64,000 nt of DNA from Bacteroidales bacterium (GTDB taxonomy: Bacteria > Bacteroidota > Bacteroidia > Bacteroidales > UBA3663). The notes below the pieces were generated by a model. It was not told where the DNA came from. It made no database searches and saw only the letters and a program-made list of their open reading frames with translations. Location of the stretch: assembly GCA_017561935.1 (NCBI GenBank), contig JAFZBE010000026.1, positions 30,669-94,668 on the forward strand. The letters run 5' to 3'. Positions 49,653 to 58,387 of this stretch are shown here, one piece after another (positions within the stretch are counted from its first letter, which is position 1; each line of letters begins with the position of its first letter). The position numbers and the translations under genes were made by a program.

Positions 49653-50950
49653 ACCCCGCCCCTTCGGGGCGTCACCCCCATATTCTGCAAGGCATCGAGA
49701 CGCTTGATGATGTTGCCGCGTCCCTCATTCAGCTGCGACTTCGCGATGTCGTAGCTTTTCTGTGTCGTCTGCAGCTGTGCGCCGATGCGCTCGAACGTCT
49801 CGGCAAAGACACAGAACTTCTCATAGAGCACCGTAGCCGCCTCGACGATGCGCTTGTCGTCCTCCTCGCGGTGTTCGATCTTCCACAGTTGGTAGATGAG
49901 CGTCAGCGCCAGCATCAGGTTCGTCGGGTTGATCAGCAGCACGCCCTTACGAAAAGCCTCGTTCGCCAGGTTCTGGTCCTTCTGCATGGCCAGGATATAG
50001 CTGCCCTCGTTGGGGATGAACATCAGCACCGTAGGCACGGCATTCGGCACCAGCTTGCTGTAGTTCTTGTCGGCCAGCTCTTTCACGTGCGTCTTCACCG
50101 ACACCAGGTTGTCGCGAGCCGCCTGCTGCCGATCCTCCTCATTCGTTGCATTCACGTAGTTATAGTAACCCGTCAGCGACACCTTCGAGTCGATGACGAT
50201 GTTACGGCCATCCGAACAATGCACGATCACGTCGGGACGCAGGTTGTTGCCCTCCTCGTCCTTCACGTTCCCCTGCACCTCGTACTCCTGGCCTTCGCGC
50301 AGACCGCTGTTCTCCAGAATCCTCGCCAGCAGCTGTTCGCCCCAGTCGCCCTGCACCTTGCCGTTGCCCAATAGTGCCTCGGTGAGGCGTTGGGCCTCGG
50401 TGCCCAGTCGGATCGAGCCGTCGAGCATCGCCTTCATCTGGGCCTCGAACGCCGCCGAATTGCGGTGATTGCTCTCCCTGCTCTCCTCAAAGGCCTGTTT
50501 CATCTCGGCCAGCTTCTCCTTCAAAGGTGTCAGTAGGGCATCCATCTGGCGACTGTTGCCACGCTCCAGTTCCTCCTGTCGTTCCTCCAGCAGCCGCCGT
50601 GTCGCATTTTGCACCTGATCGTTCAGCGCAGCCAACTGCTGTTCCTGCATATCGTGCAGCACCTTCATCTGCGTCTGGAAACGCTCGCGCATAGCAGCCT
50701 GCTCCTCTTTCGCTTCCGCTTTTGCCTCGGCCAGACGTCGGTCGGCTTCGGCCTTCACCTCGTTCAAGATCCTCGACGAAGCCGTCTTCCACTCCTCCAG
50801 CTGTTGCCTCAGCATCTCCTTCTCCTTGTTCGCAATGGCCAATTGCGACTCCACCTTGCCCTTGCCGATATGGTGAGCAACCGAAGCTACCAGCACCAGC
50901 AGGATGACGAGGGAAATGGCCCCGATAATAATATATAATGTGTAATCCAT
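49634..50950 (-). CDS. rmuC: DNA recombination protein RmuC
   Basis: A 438-residue RmuC-family protein. It has an N-terminal membrane anchor (about 4-25, TLYIIIGAISLVILLVLVAS), a long coiled coil (about 30-170) and the C-terminal RmuC nuclease-like domain, which begins about GKVQGDWGEQLLARILENSG and contains RPDVIVHCSDGRNIVIDSKVSLTGY (an Asp...Asp-x-Lys arrangement). RmuC limits inversion and rearrangement at repeats. The last dozen residues are coded by a hairpin and a low-complexity repeat and look eroded. The start at 50950 gives a promoter that ends 5 bases before the ATG. Confidence 0.92.
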   Translation of the reverse strand: MDYTLYIIIGAISLVILLVLVASVAHHIGKGKVESQLAIANKEKEMLRQQLEEWKTASSRILNEVKAEADRRLAEAKAEAKEEQAAMRERFQTQMKVLHDMQEQQLAALNDQVQNATRRLLEERQEELERGNSRQMDALLTPLKEKLAEMKQAFEESRESNHRNSAAFEAQMKAMLDGSIRLGTEAQRLTEALLGNGKVQGDWGEQLLARILENSGLREGQEYEVQGNVKDEEGNNLRPDVIVHCSDGRNIVIDSKVSLTGYYNYVNATNEEDRQQAARDNLVSVKTHVKELADKNYSKLVPNAVPTVLMFIPNEGSYILAMQKDQNLANEAFRKGVLLINPTNLMLALTLIYQLWKIEHREEDDKRIVEAATVLYEKFCVFAETFERIGAQLQTTQKSYDIAKSQLNEGRGNIIKRLDALQNMGVTPRRGGVKGLRV

Positions 50951-50954
50951 GCCA

Positions 50955-50985
50955 CAAAGATAAGAAAAATTCTGACAAAAAGCAA
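50955..50985 (-). promoter_or_regulatory. Promoter of rmuC, apparently leaderless
   Basis: Minus strand TTG (50983-50985), 20 bases, TATCTTTG (50955-50962). The box ends 4 bases before the ATG at 50950, so the transcript should start at or next to the initiation codon. Confidence 0.7.
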
Positions 50986-51022
50986 CATTCCGCCCAAAAA
51001 ACACGCAAATTCCAGCGTTTCC

Positions 51023-51053
51023 TTGATTTTTCAAAAAGATTTCCCTATATTTG
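51023..51053 (+). promoter_or_regulatory. Promoter of the hybrid two-component regulator
   Basis: TTG (51023-51025), 20 bases, TATATTTG (51046-51053), leader about 15 bases to the ATG at 51073. Confidence 0.75.
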
Positions 51054-51072
51054 CGGCATCAAACACACGAAA

Positions 51073-54000
51073 ATGAATAGCTGCCACCATAAACTGAAAG
51101 CCATGCTGCTGATGCTGTTTAGCCTCAGTCTCATGGAAACCTTAGCCCTACCGGCCCACAAGTTCACCCACTACACCTCCGAGGACGGCCTGGAGGAATA
51201 TGTTGTGCAAAACATCGTGCAGGATCACCAAGGCCTGATGTGGTTCGCCACCTGGGATGGACTATATAATTTCGATGGATTCAAGTTCCGGCGATTCAAT
51301 GCCGGAGCCAATGGAGTCAAACCTACAAACAACCGCCTTGACCAACTGGCAGAAGACATTGACGGCTATCTATGGATGGTGTCTTATGATGATGTCGTCT
51401 ATACCTTCGATACGCATCGGGAGCAGTTCGAACAGATCACTTCCGAGACGCATCATGTCAAGACTATCCGTCTCATGGACGATGGTATCACATGGCTCAT
51501 CACCCAGCAGCAGGAACTGCTCCTTGCACGAAGGGATTCATCAGGCTCCAAGGTCGATGTGAAGGATTTCTTTGTAACCTACGATCTGATCAAGCCCTCG
51601 CGAATCAATTCGCTGGCGATGGATAATAGTGGCCGACACTGGATTCTCACCGAAGAAGGGGCCTATCGTTTTGACCCAAGAACAAACAAGGTCACCATCG
51701 TAACCAACCAGTCATGCTACGAATTCGTCGAGTTCGATGGCGCCTACTATATCGGCTCAAGGAACGGCCTCCTGCTCAACATCTCCGAAGGAGGGCGCGA
51801 CATCCGCAATCATCAGCTCGACACACGTTCCTCCATCAAAATGCTGCGCCTCCACCCATCGGGCGGCATGGTGGCTTGCACTGCCACCGATGGCTTCTTC
51901 ATCATCCCATCGGCCTCTGTTCCAGCCAGGCACATCACCACAGCCGACTGCAAGGCCTTGGGCAGCAACATCATTCACGACATCTACATCGACCGACAGG
52001 GCGAACTATGGCTTCGCACCGACCACATGGGTGTAGTGCATTATGATCCCGTCACCGGCAATGCACGACGATTCATCCTCCATGGTGTCTATGGCAACGA
52101 AATAACCGATTCGCGAGGCGACCAGATAGTGGTCGAAGATGTGGATGACCAGCTTTGGATTCATCCCTCAGGCGGCGGCCTGGCATGGTACGACCGCGAG
52201 AACGATGAACTCGAGCCCTTCTACAACCCCAATCTGCAGAACCGCTGGAGCAATGCCAACAAACTCACCGCCCTTTACAGTGACAGCCAGGGCAACCTTT
52301 GGTTCTGCTCCTATGGCAACGGTCTCGAAAAGGCCTCCTTCGGGCAATATCCCTTTGTCGTCGAAAGTTATGACCGCAAGGCGCTCGACTTCGCAGGCAA
52401 CAACACCCGTGCCATCCTTCAGGATAGCGAAGGCTACATTTGGGCAGGGGGCAAGGACCGTGTGATCCGTGTCTTCGATGCCGACTACCGCTTTGTGGGC
52501 AACCTTTGCCGCGATGGCAGCGTTCGTCCCGACAGGGAGGAAAGCCTCGGTTTGGCCTACGGTTTCCTGCAAAGCCGCGACGGGACACTCTGGATTGGCA
52601 CCAAAGGTGATGGATTGTATATGCTCAGGCCCCAATCCTCGGCACAAAAGGGCCGACCAGCCTTCACACTCCGGCAATTCACTTCGTCCAACGACAACGT
52701 CTATAGCCTCAGCAGCAACGAGATCTACAGCCTCTACGAAGGACCGACCGGTTGGATATGGCTGGCAACCTTCCAGAATGGAGTCAACATCATGGAGCGT
52801 GGCACCGACGGTATGCCCACACGTTTCTATAGCACCCGCAACCAGCTCACCTCCTATCCCCTCATCTCGTGTTACCGTGCCCGTATCATCACGGGCGACA
52901 AGCAGGGCAACATCTGGATCGGAACCACGGGCGGTCTGCTCTCCTGCCCTGGCAACCTCGATTCTCCCGACAAGGTGTCGTTCCGAAGGTATCATCACGA
53001 CAAGAACGACCCCACCACACTCGGCAGCGACGACGTGCATGGCATCTGCTTCACCGACGACGGACGCAGCTTCGTCTGCACCTTCGGAGGCGGCCTCAGC
53101 GAGATGAAGCTTTCGTCCGACGGCACTGCCACCTTCCATCGTCTGGGCAGTATGGAACAGCGTGAAACGGGCGATGTGGTACTTTCGATGCAGACCGACA
53201 GCATCGGTCACCTATGGTGTGCTACCGAAGATGGCCTGTTCAGCTACAATTTGCAGACCGGACGCATCACCAACTTCCGCGCGCGCCTCTTCCCCATCCG
53301 TTTCACCTTCAACGAGGGACAGGCCACGTCGCTCCATAATGGCGAACTACTGTTCAATACCACACGCGGCCTCCTCCACTTCCATCCGAACAACCTATCG
53401 GTCAACCGCTTCGTGCCCCCCATACACTTCGGCAATGACTCCATCCTGCTCCAACCCGGCCAACGAAGCTTTGTGGCACAGTTCGCCGCCCTCGACTACG
53501 TTTCGCCCGAAGTCATCACCTATGCCTACCGTCTCAATGGGCTCGACAACGATTGGACCTATGTAGGCACAGGACACACGGCCACCTACACCAACCTTTC
53601 GCCCGGCAAATATCAGTTGGAGGTGCGCTCGACCAATAGCGGCGGTTTCTGGGTCGATAATGTGAAGAGCCTTCCCGTCGAAGTATTGCCGACCTTCAGC
53701 GAAACCACGCTCGCCACAGTGCTCAAGTTCCTGGCCGCCCTTGTCCTGCTGGCTCTCATCATCGGCATTGCCATCGTCATCTACCGGCTCAAGCATAAGG
53801 TCAAGTATGAGGAACAGCTCACCAACCTGAAGTTGAAGTTCTTCACCAACGTCTCGCACGAGCTGCGTACCCCCCTAACCCTCATCACTGGCCCGTTGGA
53901 GCATATCCTCCAACGTGGCGACCTCACTCCCGAACTGGCCGAACAGCTCAACATCGTGTCGAGCAACGCCACTAAGATGTCACATCTTGTCAGCCAGATT

Positions 54001-55431
54001 CTCGACTTCCGCAAGATACAGAACGGCAAGATGTCGCTCACGGTCGAAAACTTCGACTTCGTGGCATTTGTAGCCCGACAGGTCGAAGACTACAAGCTGC
54101 TGGCCGAAACCATGCAGATCGACCTGATTTACGAGCACAAGGTCGATAAACTCCCCATCTGGGCCGATCGCGACAAACTCGCCCAGGTGGTGAACAACAT
54201 CCTGAGCAATGCCTTCAAATACTCGCATACGGGCCATCCCATCCGTGTCATGGTTGAGGAAGCCAAGGGCAAGGCCATCCTCTCGGTACGCGACTACGGC
54301 GTAGGCATCACCAAGGAAGGACTCCAGCACCTCTACGAACGTTTCGGCAGCAGGAAACGCTATACACCTTCTGGCATGGAGAGCACAGGCATCGGACTGT
54401 CGTTGACCAAGGAACTGGTCGATCTGCATCATGGTCAGATCTCCGTCCACAGCCAGCCCAACGTGGGCACCTGCTTCACCATCTATTTGCCATTGGGACG
54501 CGACCACTTCGCCTCCGACACCGAATTCATCGTCAGCGATGACCTATCGGCCGAACCTGCGGCCATCACCCCTGTTGAAGAGGCCAAAACTCCCGACAGC
54601 GACCTCACCCTGCTCATTGTCGAGGACAACGACGAGCTGCGCCGCTTCATTCGTCAGATATTCGCATCAAAGTACCAGGTGTATGAAGCAGCCGACGGTC
54701 TCGAAGGTTTGCAAAAGGCCAACGAGCTGATGCCCGACATCGTCATCAGCGATGTTATGATGCCGCAGCTCGACGGCTTCGGTCTTGCACAGCGCATGCG
54801 ACAAAGCAACGAATTGTGTCACATCCCGCTCATCCTCCTCACGGCATTGGCCGACACCGATAACAAGCTCGAAGGATTGCGTTCCGGCATCGACGACTAC
54901 ATCACCAAGCCATTCAGCGCCTCCTATCTCCTGGCGCGTGTCGAGAACATCCTGCAGAAACGGCAACTCTTGCAGCAATACTATCAGCATCGTCTCTCGG
55001 CAGCCGTAGCCCCCACCCTCACTGCCATGCAGGACAAGCAGCCGGGCAACTCGCAGCCCGATGTTCCCGCCGCGCTCCTCTCGCCCGCCGATCAGCGCTT
55101 CATCGACATTGTCACCGCCGATCTCCGGAAGAACCTCTCGAATGCCGACTATTCGGTCGATGACATGGCGCGTGCCGCGGGCATGAGCCGCAGCGCCTAT
55201 GGCAAGAAACTCAAGGCACTCATCGGACAGTCACCGCTTGACCTGTTGCGCGAGACGCGCATGAAACGTGCCGGCGAACTCATCGACGAGGGCCGACTCA
55301 ATGTGGCACAGGTGGCCTACGAGGTGGGTTACAACGATCCGCATTACTTCGGCAAGGCTTTCAAAGCATATTATCAGATGACAGCCACCGAATGGAAAAC
55401 ACGCTTCAATCCCGACACGTCACCCTCCTGA
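51073..55431 (+). CDS. Hybrid two-component system regulator (HTCS) of PUL 2
   Basis: A 1452-residue one-protein signalling system. After a signal/anchor (1-25) come two seven-bladed periplasmic propellers of Reg_prop repeats (for example GLMWFATWDGLYNFDG and GNLWFCSYGNG), a Y_Y_Y domain (about 812-875), a membrane helix (about 882-905), a HisKA with SHELRTPLTL (phospho-acceptor His929), a HATPase, a receiver (about 1178-1295, phospho-acceptor Asp1227 in SDVMMPQLDG) and an AraC-type HTH at the end. HTCS proteins bind released oligosaccharides in the periplasm and activate the adjacent utilization locus, here the PME-susC-susD-esterase run on the opposite strand. Confidence 0.95.
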   Translation: MNSCHHKLKAMLLMLFSLSLMETLALPAHKFTHYTSEDGLEEYVVQNIVQDHQGLMWFATWDGLYNFDGFKFRRFNAGANGVKPTNNRLDQLAEDIDGYLWMVSYDDVVYTFDTHREQFEQITSETHHVKTIRLMDDGITWLITQQQELLLARRDSSGSKVDVKDFFVTYDLIKPSRINSLAMDNSGRHWILTEEGAYRFDPRTNKVTIVTNQSCYEFVEFDGAYYIGSRNGLLLNISEGGRDIRNHQLDTRSSIKMLRLHPSGGMVACTATDGFFIIPSASVPARHITTADCKALGSNIIHDIYIDRQGELWLRTDHMGVVHYDPVTGNARRFILHGVYGNEITDSRGDQIVVEDVDDQLWIHPSGGGLAWYDRENDELEPFYNPNLQNRWSNANKLTALYSDSQGNLWFCSYGNGLEKASFGQYPFVVESYDRKALDFAGNNTRAILQDSEGYIWAGGKDRVIRVFDADYRFVGNLCRDGSVRPDREESLGLAYGFLQSRDGTLWIGTKGDGLYMLRPQSSAQKGRPAFTLRQFTSSNDNVYSLSSNEIYSLYEGPTGWIWLATFQNGVNIMERGTDGMPTRFYSTRNQLTSYPLISCYRARIITGDKQGNIWIGTTGGLLSCPGNLDSPDKVSFRRYHHDKNDPTTLGSDDVHGICFTDDGRSFVCTFGGGLSEMKLSSDGTATFHRLGSMEQRETGDVVLSMQTDSIGHLWCATEDGLFSYNLQTGRITNFRARLFPIRFTFNEGQATSLHNGELLFNTTRGLLHFHPNNLSVNRFVPPIHFGNDSILLQPGQRSFVAQFAALDYVSPEVITYAYRLNGLDNDWTYVGTGHTATYTNLSPGKYQLEVRSTNSGGFWVDNVKSLPVEVLPTFSETTLATVLKFLAALVLLALIIGIAIVIYRLKHKVKYEEQLTNLKLKFFTNVSHELRTPLTLITGPLEHILQRGDLTPELAEQLNIVSSNATKMSHLVSQILDFRKIQNGKMSLTVENFDFVAFVARQVEDYKLLAETMQIDLIYEHKVDKLPIWADRDKLAQVVNNILSNAFKYSHTGHPIRVMVEEAKGKAILSVRDYGVGITKEGLQHLYERFGSRKRYTPSGMESTGIGLSLTKELVDLHHGQISVHSQPNVGTCFTIYLPLGRDHFASDTEFIVSDDLSAEPAAITPVEEAKTPDSDLTLLIVEDNDELRRFIRQIFASKYQVYEAADGLEGLQKANELMPDIVISDVMMPQLDGFGLAQRMRQSNELCHIPLILLTALADTDNKLEGLRSGIDDYITKPFSASYLLARVENILQKRQLLQQYYQHRLSAAVAPTLTAMQDKQPGNSQPDVPAALLSPADQRFIDIVTADLRKNLSNADYSVDDMARAAGMSRSAYGKKLKALIGQSPLDLLRETRMKRAGELIDEGRLNVAQVAYEVGYNDPHYFGKAFKAYYQMTATEWKTRFNPDTSPS

Positions 55432-55438
55432 AAAAAGT

Positions 55439-55469
55439 GACCGGCCGTAGCTTCTCGCCACTGCCGGTC
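55439..55469 (+). terminator. Possible terminator of the HTCS gene
   Basis: A 7-bp stem GACCGGC (55439-55445) with GCCGGTC (55463-55469), loop 17, directly after the stop. The tail is not T-rich, so this is tentative. Confidence 0.45.
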
Positions 55470-55574
55470 CATTGTAAGTAGGTGCTGTTTAAGCTTTAAC
55501 AAGTGATATTCGTACTACACACACTTTTTAATACTAACTAAAACAATTTCATTTCAATCATTACTTATAATATA

Positions 55575-55641
55575 ATTCTCAAACTTCTCAAACCCTTCAA
55601 ACTTCTCAAACCCTTCAAACTTCTCAAACCCTTCAAACCCC
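55575..55641. repeat. CTTCAAACC-type low-complexity repeat, copy 3
   Basis: Three near-identical 18-base units (ACTTCTCAAACCCTTCAA) directly after the stop codon of the minus-strand esterase gene; same motif as at 211-261 and 49591-49652. Confidence 0.85.
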
Positions 55642-55646
55642 AATTG

Positions 55647-56786
55647 TTACAGGTTCTCGTCAAGGAACGCCTTGGCGGCATCCTGCACTTCCGTGCCGCA
55701 CCAATGCGGCATATCCCATAGTTCGGTCTTGAGTTTGTCTCCCGCTCCCTGACCATCCCACACGCCGTGCATATAGTCGTAGGCCTTCCGCACACCTTCG
55801 GGATGGAAGAGCTTGTCGTGCTGTCCGTTGATGAAGTACATCGCCTTCGGGCTGGCCATGGCAGCGATATGCGGATAGTCCAGATAGCGTTTGATGCCAG
55901 GCAGCGTATTGGCGAACCCGCCGTACTCATTGCCATATTTCCACGAACATTGCACATCGGTGGTCACCATCCAGCAGACGGCCACACCCGCCTTTACCTT
56001 GTCGCTCATTGCTGCGAGCATCCAGGTGCGATAGCCGCCCATCGAATGTCCCATGCAGCCGATACGTTCCTTATCCACTTCAGGCAAGGTTGCCACGTAA
56101 TCGGCCGTATAGATGTCGTCGTAGGTGATGATGCCGCTCCAGCAGTAGCCCAATTCCATCAGGTTGCCTGCCATGCGCATGTGGGTGTCTTCCCGACGGC
56201 CTTCACGCCGTCCGCGGTCGCCCCAGTAGAGTGCATCAGTCGCGAAGACAGCATATCCCTGCTGTGCCAGGTAGTCGCCCACATATCGGCCTCCATAGCA
56301 TTGCGTCTGCCACCACTCGGCATCCTCTCTGATCGAGTCGGGACACGCAAAGGGGCGCACCATCTTCTCCTTCCCGATCACATAGTGTCCCCCGTGGTCA
56401 TGCAGCAGGATGACAGTGGGGAACGGGCCCTCACCATCGGGCACCAGGTAATAAGCCTCGGCACGCGTGAAGGCCGACAGGTTGAACCGCAGCTTGCGCG
56501 CCTCGTAGCCTTCACGACGCTCGGTAGCCACCACCTCCGTACGGTAATCGGTCGAGGCAGGAGGTGCCATCTGCATCGCATCGAGCACACACTTTCGTGC
56601 CTCTACCTTCCATAGGTCAAATGCCTTCACGGGGCTGTTACCCCACGCCATCGGATAGGTCAGCGTCTCGTGCATCGGGTCCAGGCAGGTGGGGAATTCC
56701 CGTTCGAAGCCGTAGTCGAGGAAAGGCTGCGCACTGGCTGTCACGCCAATGACAGCCAGTGCAGCCAATAAAGCTGTAGTTTTCAT
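55647..56786 (-). CDS. Secreted alpha/beta-hydrolase, probable carbohydrate esterase
   Basis: A 379-residue exported protein with a signal peptide ending VTASAQ. Alpha/beta-hydrolase motifs: oxyanion-hole segment VILLHDHGGHYVIGKEK, nucleophile elbow CMGHSMGGYRTW (Ser in GHSMGG), acid in FINGQHDKLFHP and His in WDMPHWCG. It has the long lid region of the acetylxylan-esterase/dienelactone-hydrolase-like group. It lies 12 bases downstream of susD in PUL 2, so removal of acetyl or other esters from pectin or hemicellulose is likely. Exact CAZy family not decided. Confidence 0.82.
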   Translation of the reverse strand: MKTTALLAALAVIGVTASAQPFLDYGFEREFPTCLDPMHETLTYPMAWGNSPVKAFDLWKVEARKCVLDAMQMAPPASTDYRTEVVATERREGYEARKLRFNLSAFTRAEAYYLVPDGEGPFPTVILLHDHGGHYVIGKEKMVRPFACPDSIREDAEWWQTQCYGGRYVGDYLAQQGYAVFATDALYWGDRGRREGRREDTHMRMAGNLMELGYCWSGIITYDDIYTADYVATLPEVDKERIGCMGHSMGGYRTWMLAAMSDKVKAGVAVCWMVTTDVQCSWKYGNEYGGFANTLPGIKRYLDYPHIAAMASPKAMYFINGQHDKLFHPEGVRKAYDYMHGVWDGQGAGDKLKTELWDMPHWCGTEVQDAAKAFLDENL

Positions 56787-56798
56787 TCAAGAATAGGA

Positions 56799-58352
56799 TC
56801 AATATCCGGGATTCTGCTTCAGATTCGGATTGGCAGCAATCTGCTGGGCAGGAATCGGATAGAACTGGGTGTCACGGCTGGCATCGGGCGTTGGTTTCCA
56901 CCAGTTGGTAGCAGTGAAGAACGAGCCGAAGCGCTGCATATCGCGGCGACGCTGTCCTTCCCAGATGAACTCGTTGGCACGTTCACGTTCGATGTTGGCA
57001 AGGGTAAGCTCAGCGGCTGTCAGGTCGCGCAGCTCCGAACGATTGCGCACCTGGTTGATCAGGTTCAGTGCAGTGCCGAGGTCCTTGTTCTGGCGCACCA
57101 GTGCCTCGCATTTCAGCAGCAGGACGTTCGAATAGCGGTCGAGCACATAGTCGTTGTTGAGCGAATTGCCCTTCGTTGTTCCACCCACAGGAGTGTATTT
57201 CAGCACGATGTAGCCCTCGTCGGTCTTCGAGTCACGCTTGTTGGTCATTGGCTTCAGCACGAGCTGGTCGGCAGGGTCGGTGACCACCTTGCCGGTGGCA
57301 TCGATCATGTTGCCGTTGAGGTCGAACTGCGGGCCGTACTCAAGGAGCTCCAGGCGCTCGTCGCCTTCCTCATAGCGGCTCAAGGCCTCGTCGCTGAAGC
57401 TGTAGCCACGAGCACCGTAGGCCGTGCAGCCGTACTTCGCCATGTCCCACTCGCCGTTGGAATAGAGCCAGAACTCATTGCCGCCCACATTCTGGTTGGC
57501 ATCGACAGCAAAACCTGAGATGACCTCGGTGGTCTTGCCCTCGTAATCCTCGCGGAAGCAGTAGCCCACATGATCCATGAGCTTGTAGGCACCCGTGTTG
57601 ATGATCTGGTCGCACACCTTCTCGCAGTCTGCCCAACGAGCCGTACCCGTGTAGAACTCACCCATGATGTAGAGCTGTGCCAGGCGGCACAGGGCAGCCT
57701 CCTTGGTGATACGTGGATAGTAGCTTGCGCTCACGGTGGTCACCGAAGGAAGGGCAGCGGCAGCCTCCTTCAGCTCGGTCTCGATGAAGGCATAGACATC
57801 GGCTACAGGTGAAGTGACAGGCAGGTTGTTGGCATCGACCTTCGGACCTGTGAAGACGGGGATATTGCCCCAGTACTCCATGGCCCAGAAATACTCGATG
57901 GCACGCAGGGCGCGGCACTCGGCGATAAGTCCGGCAAACTCGCCAGCCTTCGGCGAAGCCTCCAGCGAGGCAATCACGGCATTGGCGCAGCCGATGCCCG
58001 GGAACAGTGTGTTGGCCCAGCAGCCCTTCAGACGCTCGTTGGTCGGCTTGCACGCATGAAGCGCCATCTCGTCCTGGTTGTCGTCCCACCAGCCACCGCC
58101 ACGTCCCGGGCAGAACAGCTCGTCGGTCGAATACTCGCCCACACGCCAGCCGTCGCCACCGGCACGTACCATGTAGCTTGTGTAGTGATAGACACCTGCC
58201 ACCGACGACAGGGCCTCTGACTCGTTCTGATAATAGGTGTCAGGCGAAAGCTGACCATACAGCTCCTCGTCCAGATCCGTGCAGCTGGTACCCAGCAGCA
58301 TCACACCTGCCGCACACGCGGCTATACCTTTGAAAATATGATTGTATTTCAT
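56799..58352 (-). CDS. susD: SusD/RagB-family lipoprotein (PUL 2)
   Basis: A 517-residue surface lipoprotein with lipobox LLGTSC (Cys24). The fold is indicated by ALSSVAGVYHYTSYMVRAGGDG, TPR-like helices and the C-terminal NIERERANEFIWEGQRRRDMQRFGSFFT, typical of SusD. It binds glycan above the SusC channel. It lies 35 bases after susC and 12 bases before the esterase gene. Likely ligand is a pectic glycan. Confidence 0.95.
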   Translation of the reverse strand: MKYNHIFKGIAACAAGVMLLGTSCTDLDEELYGQLSPDTYYQNESEALSSVAGVYHYTSYMVRAGGDGWRVGEYSTDELFCPGRGGGWWDDNQDEMALHACKPTNERLKGCWANTLFPGIGCANAVIASLEASPKAGEFAGLIAECRALRAIEYFWAMEYWGNIPVFTGPKVDANNLPVTSPVADVYAFIETELKEAAAALPSVTTVSASYYPRITKEAALCRLAQLYIMGEFYTGTARWADCEKVCDQIINTGAYKLMDHVGYCFREDYEGKTTEVISGFAVDANQNVGGNEFWLYSNGEWDMAKYGCTAYGARGYSFSDEALSRYEEGDERLELLEYGPQFDLNGNMIDATGKVVTDPADQLVLKPMTNKRDSKTDEGYIVLKYTPVGGTTKGNSLNNDYVLDRYSNVLLLKCEALVRQNKDLGTALNLINQVRNRSELRDLTAAELTLANIERERANEFIWEGQRRRDMQRFGSFFTATNWWKPTPDASRDTQFYPIPAQQIAANPNLKQNPGY

Positions 58353-58387
58353 CGTTTTATGTTTTGTCGGGGTTGTCTTTTCTCAGT

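Noticed and set aside
49656..49671. GC-rich hairpin CGCCCC-TTC-GGGGCG as independent terminator
   Set aside because: It lies inside the last codons of rmuC and has no T-run on the minus strand, so it is noted only as part of the eroded gene end.
50951..51034. Longer RmuC start at 51034
   Set aside because: It includes the predicted promoter of rmuC and overlaps the divergent HTCS promoter; the membrane anchor begins at the 50950 start.
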